Of a stretch of 64,000 nt of DNA, positions 1 through 9,426 are shown piece by piece; positions within the stretch are counted from its first letter, which is position 1, and each line of letters opens with the position of its first letter. Under the pieces are notes generated by a model. That model was not told the DNA's origin. It saw only the letters and a program-made list of their open reading frames with translations, and searched no databases. A program made the position numbers and the translations under genes. Source of the stretch: Pseudomonadales bacterium (lineage in GTDB: Bacteria; Pseudomonadota; Gammaproteobacteria; Pseudomonadales; Ketobacteraceae). Where the stretch lies: the NCBI GenBank assembly GCA_002701845.1, contig NZXG01000002.1, forward strand, positions 80,340 to 144,339. The letters run 5' to 3'.

Positions 1-797
1 GAATGAAACTTACTGGTGCGGGCCACAGACCAGTTGCGGTTACCCATAATGGTGTTGATCTCGCCATTGTGGGCCAGAAAACGGAACGGCTGGGCCAGGG
101 GCCAGCGCGGCAGGGTGTTGGTGGAAAAGCGCTGGTGGAAGACACAGATCGCCGTACCCATGTCCTTATCCGCCAGATCCAGATAGAAGGCCGGCAGATC
201 CGCCGGCATCACCAGACCTTTATAGGACACCACCGAGGCGGACAGACTGGACACATAAAAGTCGCGATCCCCCTGCAGGGAAACTTCCGCCAGGCGCCGG
301 GCCAGGAACAGTTTGCGGTTAATTTCGGTTTTGGAAAGACCGTCGCTGTTGACGAACACCTGCTCAATCAAGGGCAGACTTTCCATGGCGATGCGGCCAC
401 AAACCGAGGTATCCACCGGCACTTCCCGCCAGCCCAGAATGGTCAGCCCCTGAGCGCTGATTTCACGCTCCAGGGCCTGGCGGCCGGCGCTGGCTTTGTC
501 ATTATCCCGGGACAGGAACACCATACCCACAGCGAACTGTTTGGACAGGGGCTGGGAGAAAGTTTTTTCGGCCACGCCCCGGAAAAAGGCTTCGGGCATC
601 TGTAACAACAGGCCACAGCCGTCACCGGTTTTACCATCGGCGGCAATACCACCCCGGTGCGTCATGCAGGTGAGCGCCTCGATGGCGGTCTGCAGCAGAT
701 CGTGGCTGGCCTCACCCTTCATGTGGGCGATCAGACCAAATCCGCAGTTGTCTTTAAACTGGTCAGGATGGTAGAGCCCACCACTCTGTAAACTCAT
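1..797 (-). CDS. gltB: Glutamate synthase large subunit, N-terminal part
   Basis: This is the first ~265 residues of the large (alpha) subunit of NADPH-dependent glutamate synthase (GOGAT), which transfers the glutamine amide to 2-oxoglutarate in ammonium assimilation. The reverse-strand reading from the ATG at 797 begins [20 protein letters not shown]. The short propeptide followed by Cys18-Gly-Phe-Gly is the hallmark of the class II glutamine amidotransferase domain; Cys18 is expected to become the N-terminal nucleophile after processing. Further on come [18 protein letters not shown] and, near the window edge, the HQRFSTNT and LAHNGEINT motifs typical of GOGAT. The gene runs off the left edge, so only the amidotransferase part is visible. 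It follows damX on the same strand after ~230 bp, as in Pseudomonas. Identification is firm. Confidence 0.95.
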   Translation of the reverse strand, partial: MSLQSGGLYHPDQFKDNCGFGLIAHMKGEASHDLLQTAIEALTCMTHRGGIAADGKTGDGCGLLLQMPEAFFRGVAEKTFSQPLSKQFAVGMVFLSRDNDKASAGRQALEREISAQGLTILGWREVPVDTSVCGRIAMESLPLIEQVFVNSDGLSKTEINRKLFLARRLAEVSLQGDRDFYVSSLSASVVSYKGLVMPADLPAFYLDLADKDMGTAICVFHQRFSTNTLPRWPLAQPFRFLAHNGEINTIMGNRNWSVARTSKFH

Positions 798-837
798 CAC
801 AAGCGAAGCCCTTTTCCAGTGAATTCAAGAGGTTATT

Positions 838-851
838 AGCGATCAATCGCT
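838..851. promoter_or_regulatory. 14-bp perfect palindrome upstream of gltB
   Basis: AGCGATCAATCGCT is a perfect inverted repeat centred about 50 bp upstream of the gltB start, in the 229-bp gap between damX and gltB. A position just upstream of a start codon would suit a repressor or activator site for gltBD, but I do not recognise the motif and no clear -35/-10 pair stands out beside it. The rest of the 798-1026 gap shows nothing else I can support. Confidence 0.25.
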
Positions 852-1026
852 GACCTGGCGCTACGGCCGGGCAAAAATGGAGAGCCATTTTACATGCGAA
901 CCCCCCTGGTAACAAACCCAACTGGTTGCGCAGCGTACAGCGACGGCAAGCGGCGGAGCCCGGCTTCCCCTAAAGGCACGCAAAAAACAGTCCAGAAATG
1001 AAAGAGTTAAGCTTGACCCGCCGGTT

Positions 1027-2628
1027 TTACAGATCTTTTTGAATTGCCTCGACTTTTCGTATCCAGGGGCCTTGTTTTTGCAGCTTTTGCGGCAGTTTGG
1101 CGACGGCGGCACGGGCGGCATCGTAGTCCGGGAAGCTGGCCTGCACCACCACATACCACGGCGCACCATTTCGGCGGGTACGGTAGTAGACCAGATTCTG
1201 CACACTGGGATAAGTGCCCAGAAACGCCTCCACCGTCGCCTTCTCCCGGGCACCCAACAGCTGGATTGCGTAATGCTCCGACGGCAGGCTTCGCAGCCAG
1301 TCCTCGCGGGCACTGGCGGAGGAGGCGGCGGTCACAGGCGGGGACGGGGCACGCTCCCGGTTGGCCGCAGCCACGGGTTTAACGGCCGCCGTGGGTTCAG
1401 GGGCCGCCGCTGTGGTTGCGGGCGTCGCCGGCCGGGACGCCGAATCCGCCGCCGGGGTGGCCTCAGAGGTGGAGGCAGATGCAGGTTGAGCGGGGTCGGA
1501 GGCAGCCGCAGTGTTCCCAGCGGTCGACACCGGTGCCGTTGGTGCCTGCCGGGGGGCATCCGGCCGCGCATTGGCAGCGGATTGCCCCGCAGCAGCGGCG
1601 GACGCCTTCGCGGAGGAAACCCCGGTGTCAGAGGAACCCTCCGCAGCCCGGGATTGCGCCGGGCCGGCCGCCGGCACCGATTCTGTGGTCGCCAACTCTG
1701 CCGTCGAAGGGACGGCCATGGGCGCGGGCTCGCCGCCATTGCGGGTGAGCCACAATACCAGCAGCAGCAGAGCCACCCCGGCCAGGGCCACCAGGTGCAT
1801 CCAGGGCAGGGCCGGTTTTGCCTGCCGTTGACGCACCCGGGGCAGAGCCTGCTCCAGCACCTCCGCCGCCACCCGGTTGATGCGCTGGGCATTACCCAGG
1901 CTAAGATTAAAGATGTGCTCCACCTGCCCATCGCTAAAGCGCAGCTCACCAAGCCCGGCGGTGCGCAGGCGGTACGCCAGATATTCCCGGGTCTGGTCCC
2001 GGGTAAAGGGATCCAGCCCCACCCGGAAGTGATCCGGCATCTGCTCCAGTAGCGGATCCAGTGCCTCCAGTTCCTCCGGGGCCGGCGCGTCCAGAATCAA
2101 CAGCACTTTCAACGGCAGCCCGGCAGCGGAGGCCAGCATCACCGACAACGCTTCCACACTGCCCTGATCCAGGAACTGGCCGAAGCGCACCACCAACAGT
2201 AAGGTGCGGCTGTCGGTATCGGCGGCGCTGGCGCACGTGACTACCTGTTGCTGCAGGTTCTCCAGGGTGAATGCTTGCGGTGCCAGCCAGGCTTGCTGCA
2301 GGGGCGCCATCAGCGTCGCCGGGCTCATCAACACATCCGCATCCACCACCGCAGTATCGAAGAGCTCGGGATCCAGCCCCGCCAGCAGCCGATCTGCCAG
2401 GAAATGCTTGCCCACCCCCTGATAACCGTAAAGCAGCAACAGTGAGGGGCCATAGCGAAGCATATGCCGCAGCGCCTCCAGCACTTCGCCACGACCGGCG
2501 CCGGGAAAAAACAATCCCTCCACCCGGCCATCCACAAAAGGTGAGCGTGGCAATTCACCGGCGTCCGGATGGTCCCCGTCGAACGTTCCCAGTTCCGGTT
2601 CGGTGTCAGGCTTGGGCTGTGCAGTCAT
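1027..2628 (-). CDS. damX: DamX-like AAA/SPOR-domain cell-division protein
   Basis: A 533-residue inner-membrane protein of the DamX type, which binds septal peptidoglycan through a C-terminal SPOR domain and takes part in cell division. The N-terminal ~270 residues form an AAA/ExeA-like ATPase module with a Walker A at residues 68-75 (GYQGVGKH). One membrane helix spans about 276-295. A long Pro/Ala/Thr-rich low-complexity linker (about 300-440) is followed by the SPOR domain (about 450-525, starting [10 protein letters not shown] and containing [15 protein letters not shown]). The ATG at 2628 lies 23 bp inside the end of aroB, so the two are translationally close and probably co-transcribed with aroK and the pilus genes. 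The ATPase-plus-SPOR architecture with this context makes the call secure; the role of the ATPase part is not known. Confidence 0.88.
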   Translation of the reverse strand: MTAQPKPDTEPELGTFDGDHPDAGELPRSPFVDGRVEGLFFPGAGRGEVLEALRHMLRYGPSLLLLYGYQGVGKHFLADRLLAGLDPELFDTAVVDADVLMSPATLMAPLQQAWLAPQAFTLENLQQQVVTCASAADTDSRTLLLVVRFGQFLDQGSVEALSVMLASAAGLPLKVLLILDAPAPEELEALDPLLEQMPDHFRVGLDPFTRDQTREYLAYRLRTAGLGELRFSDGQVEHIFNLSLGNAQRINRVAAEVLEQALPRVRQRQAKPALPWMHLVALAGVALLLLVLWLTRNGGEPAPMAVPSTAELATTESVPAAGPAQSRAAEGSSDTGVSSAKASAAAAGQSAANARPDAPRQAPTAPVSTAGNTAAASDPAQPASASTSEATPAADSASRPATPATTAAAPEPTAAVKPVAAANRERAPSPPVTAASSASAREDWLRSLPSEHYAIQLLGAREKATVEAFLGTYPSVQNLVYYRTRRNGAPWYVVVQASFPDYDAARAAVAKLPQKLQKQGPWIRKVEAIQKDL

Positions 2629-3691
2629 GCAAGGTGGCTCTCAATTGTTCCGGATCAAAATCCGTGGTCACTATGGCACTGCCCATGGCTTCGAGCAATA
2701 CCAGGCGAAGGCGGGCATCCACATTCTTTTTGTCCACCGCCATCTTTTCCAGATAGCTGTCCACGCTCATGCCGGCAGGCCCCTGCACCGGCAGACCGGC
2801 GGCAGCAATAATGGCCCGGCCCCGGGCCACCTGCTCCGGCCGCAGGTTACCCAGGCGGGCGGAAAGCTCCAGCGCCATGACCATGCCGGCGGCCACGGCC
2901 TCCCCGTGCAGCCACTGGCCGTAACCCTGAGCCGCTTCGATGGCATGGCCGAAGGTGTGCCCCAGATTCAGAATGGCGCGCAGTCCGCCCTCCCGCTCAT
3001 CCGCCGCCACCACTTCGGCTTTGATCTCGCAGGAACGGCGGATGGCGTAGGTCATGGCATCCGGCTCCCGGGCCACCAACCGTGGCATATTGGTCTCGAT
3101 CCAATCCAGAAAAGTCAGGTCGCGAATCAGGCCGTACTTGATCACCTCCGCCAGTCCCGCCGCCAGTTCCCGCGGCGGCAGCGTATTCAACGTATCGGTG
3201 TCGGCGATCACCGCCCGGGGCTGGTGAAAGGCACCGATCATATTCTTGCCCAGGGGATGATTCACCCCGGTCTTGCCGCCCACGGAGGAATCCACCTGGG
3301 CCAGCAGAGTGGTGGGAATCTGAATAAAGTCCACCCCCCGCTGGTAGGCCGCCGCGGCAAACCCGGTGATATCCCCGATGACACCCCCGCCCAGCGCAAT
3401 CAGCGTGGTGGTGCGGCTATGGCGGCGTTCCAGCAGGCAGGTAAAGATCCGGTTCAGGGTGTCCAGGGTTTTGAACTGCTCGCCATCGGGCAAAATCAGG
3501 CTGCTGGTCTCATAGTCTTGCAGACTGGCCAGCACCGGCTCCAGATACAAAGGGGCAATGGTGTCGTTGGTCACCACCAGCAGCTGGCGGCCGGCCAGCG
3601 GCGGCAGACACTGCCGCAGTTGCATTAACAGACCGGGACCAATGTGAATGGGATAACTGCGCTCCCCCAGTTCCACCCCCAAGGTTTCCAT
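2606..3691 (-). CDS. aroB: 3-dehydroquinate synthase
   Basis: Converts DAHP to 3-dehydroquinate, the second step of the shikimate pathway, in the cytoplasm using NAD+ and a divalent metal. The 361 residues are the usual length. The NAD/substrate core reads [19 protein letters not shown] followed by [19 protein letters not shown]; the metal ligands are the Glu in LAEVIKYG, the His in [11 protein letters not shown] and the His in [10 protein letters not shown]. It sits between aroK and damX on the minus strand, 86 bp after the aroK stop and overlapping damX by 23 bp. All key residues are present and nothing is odd about it. Confidence 0.97.
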   Translation of the reverse strand: METLGVELGERSYPIHIGPGLLMQLRQCLPPLAGRQLLVVTNDTIAPLYLEPVLASLQDYETSSLILPDGEQFKTLDTLNRIFTCLLERRHSRTTTLIALGGGVIGDITGFAAAAYQRGVDFIQIPTTLLAQVDSSVGGKTGVNHPLGKNMIGAFHQPRAVIADTDTLNTLPPRELAAGLAEVIKYGLIRDLTFLDWIETNMPRLVAREPDAMTYAIRRSCEIKAEVVAADEREGGLRAILNLGHTFGHAIEAAQGYGQWLHGEAVAAGMVMALELSARLGNLRPEQVARGRAIIAAAGLPVQGPAGMSVDSYLEKMAVDKKNVDARLRLVLLEAMGSAIVTTDFDPEQLRATLHDCTAQA

Positions 3692-3777
3692 GGATGCTCC
3701 TGATAGTGATCGAACGATGCCGCTATTGTACCAGCAATTGTGCTGGTATCCGGCAGCAAAAATGAGCGGAGCCGCGC

Positions 3778-4308
3778 TCAGGAGGGAGGTATGGGCTGGG
3801 TAATCAGCTGAGCGATGTGAGAGGCCACGTCCTTGATATTGGAGGAGTCCGTATCCACCACATAATCCGCCACTTCCCGATATAGAGGATCGCGGATTTT
3901 CATCAACTCCACCAGCACCTTGCGCGGCTCCGCGTTCTGCAACAAGGGGCGTTTGCGATCCCGGGCCGTGCGGGTGAGTTGTTGTTCGATAGAGGTTTGC
4001 AGATACACCACAATACCCCGGGCGGAAATCACCCGGCGGTTGGCTTCCCGGGTAATGGCGCCACCACCGGTGGCCAGAACGATACCGTCGCGCTGGGTGA
4101 GTTCATCGATCACCACCTCCTCGCGGCGGCGGAAACCCTCCTCACCTTCCACGTCGAATATCCAGGGGATATCCGCACCGGTGCGGGCTTCAATTTCATG
4201 GTCGGAATCCACGAATTCGTAATGGAGCTGGTGGGCAAGCTGGCGCCCGATGGTACTTTTACCTGCACCCATCGGGCCCACCAGAATCACGTTACCGTGT
4301 TTGGACAT
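3778..4308 (-). CDS. aroK: Shikimate kinase
   Basis: Phosphorylates shikimate to shikimate 3-phosphate in aromatic amino acid synthesis. This is a 176-residue P-loop kinase: Walker [10 protein letters not shown] near residues 11-19, shikimate-binding DSDHEIE around 35, the LATGGGAI motif in the middle and the lid segment RDRKRPLL. The stop of pilQ lies only 3 bp upstream, so aroK is read as the tail of the pilMNOPQ transcript, the arrangement found in Pseudomonas, Vibrio and E. coli (hof genes). aroB follows 86 bp downstream. Confidence 0.97.
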   Translation of the reverse strand: MSKHGNVILVGPMGAGKSTIGRQLAHQLHYEFVDSDHEIEARTGADIPWIFDVEGEEGFRRREEVVIDELTQRDGIVLATGGGAITREANRRVISARGIVVYLQTSIEQQLTRTARDRKRPLLQNAEPRKVLVELMKIRDPLYREVADYVVDTDSSNIKDVASHIAQLITQPIPPS

Positions 4309-4311
4309 CGC

Positions 4312-6447
4312 TCACTGGGCTGCCAGCACGTCGTGCACGATGCGGGGGGTGATGAACACCAGCAGTTCGGTCTTTTCCAGGGACTGCAGGGAGCGGCGGA
4401 ACAGCCGACCCACTACCGGCAGATCGCCCAGGAACGGGGTCTTCTGCACTTCGTGGATTTCCTGGGAGCGGAACACACCACCCAGCACGATAGTCTGGCC
4501 ATTGTCCACGATAACGCTGGTGTCGATCTCGTTGGTATCAATGGAGGGCACGCCGTTGAAGACCTCGCCCACGGAGTCCTGGTTCACCTTCAGATCCATA
4601 ATGATACGTCCATCGGGGGTAATCTGCGGGGTCACTTCCAGAGATAGCACCGCCTCTTTAAAGGAAGTGGAGGTGGCACCGCTGGAGGAGGCCTCCTGAT
4701 AGGGCACTTCGGTACCGGACTGGATCTTGGCGGTCTGCTGATCCGCGGTCATCACCTTGGGCTGGGATACGATATCCGCGCGGCCATCGGATTCCAGGGC
4801 GGACAACTCCAGATCAATCAGACCGTGGTCGGCATCAAACACACCCAGGGTGATCCGGCTGGCGGAAGTGCTGGCCAGGTCAGACACCGTGCCCAGATCC
4901 AGGGCCAGGGTGGGGGTACCCACTTCAAACTCGTCACCGTTGACGATGTTGGCAATATTGGTTTCCGCACCGGAGGCGTTACCACCCAGGTAAGTGATGC
5001 GGTCGGAGCCCACATTGACGGCACCCAGGCCCCAGCGTACACCCAGTTCCTCCACCGCATCGGTGTTGGCAATCACCAGGCGGGCCTCAATCATCACCTG
5101 GCGCACCGGAATATCCAGTTGCTCCAGCATAAAGCGCACTTCATCAATGCTGGCGGCGGTGTCCTGAATCAGCAGCACGTTGGTGCGCTCATCCACGGTG
5201 ATGCTGCCACGATCGCTGAGGAATCCGGAGTTGGTCACCAGTTCTGCCACTTCCGACGCCTTGGCGTAGTTGACGGTCAGATACTCGGTGCGCAGCGGAG
5301 CCAGCTCCTTCACCTGACGCTGGGATTCCAGCTCCAGTTTTTCCCGGGCGGCAATTTCATCCGCCGGGGCCACCAGCATCACATTGCCCACTTTACGCTT
5401 GTCCAGCCCCTTGGTTTTCAGAATCAGATCCAGTGCCTGATCCCAGGGCACGTTCTGCAGGCGCAGGGTAATACGGCCGCGCACGGTGTCACTGGCCACC
5501 AGGTTCAACTCGGTAAAGTCAGCAATCAACTGCAGTACGGAGCGGACTTCGATGTCCTGGAAGTTCAGGGACAGCTTTTCGCCGGTGTACTGGAACTGCT
5601 CTTTACGCTTGCGCTCCAGTTCGAAGGCGCTGATGGGCTTGACGCTGATGGTAAAGGTTTCGTCGGTCTGATACGCCATATACTCGTAGTCGCCGGATGG
5701 GGTTACCGCAATGCGGGCATTACCGCCGGCGGTGGTGGCATCGATCATTTTTACCGGCGTGGCAAAATCGGTCACATCCAGGCGCCGGTGCAACTGGTCC
5801 GGCAGGGATACACCGATAAACTCAGCCACGATCTTGCCGCCTTCCTCCGCCAGATCCACCGGCGCATTGGCGTCGCTCAGTTTGATGACCACCTGGCCTT
5901 CGCCCTGCTCGCCACGACGGAAGTCGATCTCCCGCACGCCGTCGGCCATGGCTTTCTTACTGCCGCTGGTGGTCTGGGACATACCCTGGGTCATGGCATC
6001 CTGCTGACGGGCAGTGGGGGCGCCGGTGGCACCCACCTGCACCAGCAGATTATTGCCTTCCACACTGGTGGTATAACCCACCAGGGAACCCAGATTCACA
6101 ATCAAGCGGGTACGGTTACCGGCCCCCATTACGGTGAGGCTGCGCACATTGCCGTCACCCAGGGTATGATATTTCTGTTCCAGGCCATTGGTGACCCCAT
6201 CCAGATCAATGGCGATCCGGGCCGGGGAATCCGTGGTGTAGCCGGTGGGCGTGGGCGGTGCCTCGTCAAACTTCAATTTGATTTCCACGGCATCGCCAGG
6301 CAGCGAGGCGGACTCCACGCCGGTCAACTGGGCGGCCATCAGCTGAGAGGACAACAGGGCGAGAACGGCACCCCAACCGAATTTGAATTTCATCGCAGCT
6401 ACCTGCTTGCTTGTTATCGTTTGAATGAAAGTCTGAACCCTTTTCAT
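4312..6447 (-). CDS. pilQ: Type IV pilus secretin PilQ
   Basis: Outer-membrane secretin through which the type IV pilus passes. I choose the ATG at 6447 (711 residues) rather than the GTG at 6468: a GGGAG ribosome site sits about 7 bases before it, and the protein then begins with a basic stretch and a hydrophobic signal ending near QLMAAQ (residue ~40). Next come AMIN-type beta domains, an STN/secretin_N region (LSLNFQDIEVRSVLQLIADF) and the C-terminal secretin domain with VPYQEASSSGATSTSF and VIVDNGQTIVLGGVF. The gene starts 17 bp after pilP and ends 3 bp before aroK. Length and order match the PilMNOPQ alignment complex. The only uncertainty is the start. Confidence 0.96.
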   Translation of the reverse strand: MKRVQTFIQTITSKQVAAMKFKFGWGAVLALLSSQLMAAQLTGVESASLPGDAVEIKLKFDEAPPTPTGYTTDSPARIAIDLDGVTNGLEQKYHTLGDGNVRSLTVMGAGNRTRLIVNLGSLVGYTTSVEGNNLLVQVGATGAPTARQQDAMTQGMSQTTSGSKKAMADGVREIDFRRGEQGEGQVVIKLSDANAPVDLAEEGGKIVAEFIGVSLPDQLHRRLDVTDFATPVKMIDATTAGGNARIAVTPSGDYEYMAYQTDETFTISVKPISAFELERKRKEQFQYTGEKLSLNFQDIEVRSVLQLIADFTELNLVASDTVRGRITLRLQNVPWDQALDLILKTKGLDKRKVGNVMLVAPADEIAAREKLELESQRQVKELAPLRTEYLTVNYAKASEVAELVTNSGFLSDRGSITVDERTNVLLIQDTAASIDEVRFMLEQLDIPVRQVMIEARLVIANTDAVEELGVRWGLGAVNVGSDRITYLGGNASGAETNIANIVNGDEFEVGTPTLALDLGTVSDLASTSASRITLGVFDADHGLIDLELSALESDGRADIVSQPKVMTADQQTAKIQSGTEVPYQEASSSGATSTSFKEAVLSLEVTPQITPDGRIIMDLKVNQDSVGEVFNGVPSIDTNEIDTSVIVDNGQTIVLGGVFRSQEIHEVQKTPFLGDLPVVGRLFRRSLQSLEKTELLVFITPRIVHDVLAAQ

Positions 6448-6464
6448 GAATTGTCTCCCACGCT

Positions 6465-6995
6465 TCACTCTTCACGCAACACTAAGGTGCGTGGACGCTC
6501 AACCCAACCATCCTGACCATCGGATACAATCTCGATGACATCGATCTTGTTCGGCGTGATCGAGACAATCTTACCGAAGTTGCGGCCCAGATAATTTCCC
6601 TCTTTCACCCGGTGCAGTCCGCTGTCCGGATCCTTCACCAGCGCATAAAGACTGGAGCCCGGCCGGGTCAGGGTGCCCACCATGGAGAGCGCATCAGTAC
6701 CGAACTGCTCCAACACCTCTTTAGGGCGGTTGAAATCCGGCTTCACGTTACTTTTGCGCTGGGGCAGTGCCGCCAGCTCCACATCCACCGGTTGCTCAAA
6801 CGGACTGCGCAGGGCCGCGGCACTGTAGGAGAAAGCCTTATAGACTTTGAATTCCGGCGGCGGCTCAATGCGGCCCTTGGGGCGGCCCTTCACCTCGGCC
6901 ATTTTGGCTTTGATGTCAGTGAACTGGCTGTCGCCTCCGCAACCGGACAACAACATCCCCAACACAGCAATCCCGATAAAACTTACGCCCTTCAT
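6465..6995 (-). CDS. pilP: Type IV pilus assembly lipoprotein PilP
   Basis: Periplasmic lipoprotein that joins the inner-membrane PilMNO complex to the PilQ secretin. The 176 residues start with a lipoprotein signal whose lipobox LSGC places the lipidated cysteine at residue 19. A flexible stretch rich in charged residues and prolines (about 30-75) precedes the C-terminal beta domain containing FGTDALSMVGTL and VKEGNYLGRNFGKI, the conserved HQ/PilP fold. It begins one base after the pilO stop and is followed by pilQ after 17 bp, so it is in the middle of a tightly packed operon. Confidence 0.95.
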   Translation of the reverse strand: MKGVSFIGIAVLGMLLSGCGGDSQFTDIKAKMAEVKGRPKGRIEPPPEFKVYKAFSYSAAALRSPFEQPVDVELAALPQRKSNVKPDFNRPKEVLEQFGTDALSMVGTLTRPGSSLYALVKDPDSGLHRVKEGNYLGRNFGKIVSITPNKIDVIEIVSDGQDGWVERPRTLVLREE

Positions 6996-6996
6996 A

Positions 6997-7590
6997 TCAA
7001 TTTTCCTTATAGCGGTAAGTTTTGGCGCGAATCTTCATCACCAGCTCGTGAGTATTCTCCTGAGCCGGCGTGATGGTAAAGTCATGCAGCGTCACAATCC
7101 GGGGCAAGGAGGCCACCGCACTCACGAAAGCTCCAAAGGCATGGAAGCCACCTTTCACTTCAATATCGATGGGCAGCTCCACGTAGAACTCCCTCGAATT
7201 CTCCGGGGCCAGTTCGATACTGTTGAAATTCAGGCCGGCGGTGAGGCCGGTGTGGCTGATATCCTCCAGCAGCCCCGGCACCTCGGTGTCACTGGGCAGT
7301 TGCCGCAGCAGGGCACCAAAGGTGTTTTCCATTTCTTTCATTTGTTCCTTATAGGCATCCAGATTGGAGGCCTTGAACGCTTTGTCCTCGTACTCCTGCA
7401 TCAGGGTGGACTCTTTGGCCTGGACCGTGTCCAGCTGCTTCAGAGTGTCCGACAACATCAGGTGGTATACCAGGAATCCCGCCACCAGAAAAGCCACGAT
7501 CCAGATGAATAGCTTGATGGGCAGCGGCCAGCCGCCGATATTTTCCGGGTCGAGGTTATTAAAGGACTCAAAAAACTCTTTTATATCCAT
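6997..7590 (-). CDS. pilO: Type IV pilus assembly protein PilO
   Basis: Bitopic inner-membrane protein that pairs with PilN in the pilus alignment subcomplex. The 197 residues have a short cytoplasmic N-terminus, one membrane helix at about residues 24-46 (IKLFIWIVAFLVAGFLVYHL), a coiled-coil stretch (about 50-95) and a ferredoxin-like periplasmic domain. The segment LLRQLPSDTEVPGLLEDIS is typical of PilO. Separated from pilN by 2 bp and from pilP by 1 bp. The call rests on fold features and operon position together. Confidence 0.95.
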   Translation of the reverse strand: MDIKEFFESFNNLDPENIGGWPLPIKLFIWIVAFLVAGFLVYHLMLSDTLKQLDTVQAKESTLMQEYEDKAFKASNLDAYKEQMKEMENTFGALLRQLPSDTEVPGLLEDISHTGLTAGLNFNSIELAPENSREFYVELPIDIEVKGGFHAFGAFVSAVASLPRIVTLHDFTITPAQENTHELVMKIRAKTYRYKEN

Positions 7591-7592
7591 CT

Positions 7593-8152
7593 TCAGCCCT
7601 CCTCTTCCTCGGATTTCGGTTTCTGACGCTTCACGGTCAGATCAAACTCGTTCACCGACTTCTCCTTCGAGGCCGCCTGTACCTTGGACAGGTTGGGGGC
7701 TTCAAACAACTCCGAGCCGTCCAGGTTCCGCATCAGGTTGGACACCCGGTTATTACTCTCGGCATACCCCGTGATGCTGATAGAGTCGTTAACGGATTTC
7801 AGTTCACGGTAGTAAACGCCATCGGGCACCGTGCGCACCAGCTCGTCAAAGATTTTCACGATCTCCGGCCGGTTACCCTGCAGATCCTGGATGACGTTCA
7901 TCCGCTCGATCAGGGATTCCCGTTTCTTCTTAAGGTCCTCGATTTCCTTAATCTGCGCCTCCAGCTTCTTGGTTTCGCTGACAATAAACTGATTGCGCTG
8001 ATTCTGATAATCGATCTGCCCCTGCACACTCATATTGACCAGATACACAATGCCGGCTCCCAGCAGCAGGACCCCGAACAGCACCACGAAAAACTGCTGT
8101 TTCAGCTCCTGGCGCCGTTCTTCACGCCAGGGTAGAAGGTTAATTTTTGTCA

Positions 8153-8153
<1 letters not shown>
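7593..8153 (-). CDS. pilN: Type IV pilus assembly protein PilN
   Basis: Inner-membrane partner of PilO; its cytoplasmic N-terminal peptide docks into PilM. The 186-residue protein begins MTKINLLPWREERR, the conserved PilM-binding motif (INLLPWR), then a single membrane helix (about 20-45), a coiled coil (about 50-95) and a small alpha/beta periplasmic domain with DGVYYRELKSVNDSISITGYA. The start codon overlaps the pilM stop by one base, implying coupled translation. The C-terminus is highly charged (EEEEG). Confidence 0.96.
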
Positions 8154-9250
<1,097 letters not shown>

Positions 9251-9261
9251 TTATGAAATTT

Positions 9262-9275
9262 GTGCAGTTATGCAC
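9262..9275. promoter_or_regulatory. 14-bp palindrome between pilM and mrcA
   Basis: GTGCAGTTATGCAC forms an inverted repeat of 5-bp arms around GTTA, about 45 bp upstream of the pilM start in the divergent, AT-rich pilM-mrcA gap. Its place suits an operator for the pilus operon, but the motif is not one I recognise and it could be chance in AT-rich DNA. Confidence 0.25.
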
Positions 9276-9356
9276 ACTTAGACAAACTATGTGTCTATTT
9301 ACATTAAATACCACAATATTAGAACACGCAATTAGATCGCGCCCGTATTATCGTCG

Positions 9357-9362
9357 TATAAT
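9357..9362 (+). promoter_or_regulatory. Likely -10 box of the mrcA promoter
   Basis: A perfect TATAAT lies 65 bp upstream of the mrcA ATG in the divergent gap. The best -35 candidate is TTAGAT at 9332-9337, 19 bp away, which is long, so the -35 is uncertain. The gap as a whole is markedly more AT-rich than the genes on either side. Confidence 0.45.
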
Positions 9363-9426
9363 TCACACTCTGAACAAATTATTACCATCGACCCACACTC
9401 ATCCCAACTGAAGTAACGCCCGACCC

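Noticed and set aside
4825..6516. Long plus-strand reading frame of 563 codons opposite pilQ
   Set aside because: It is the mirror of a conserved secretin gene in GC-rich DNA; its translation is rich in Gly, His and Gln with no recognisable domain, and the minus-strand reading is certain.
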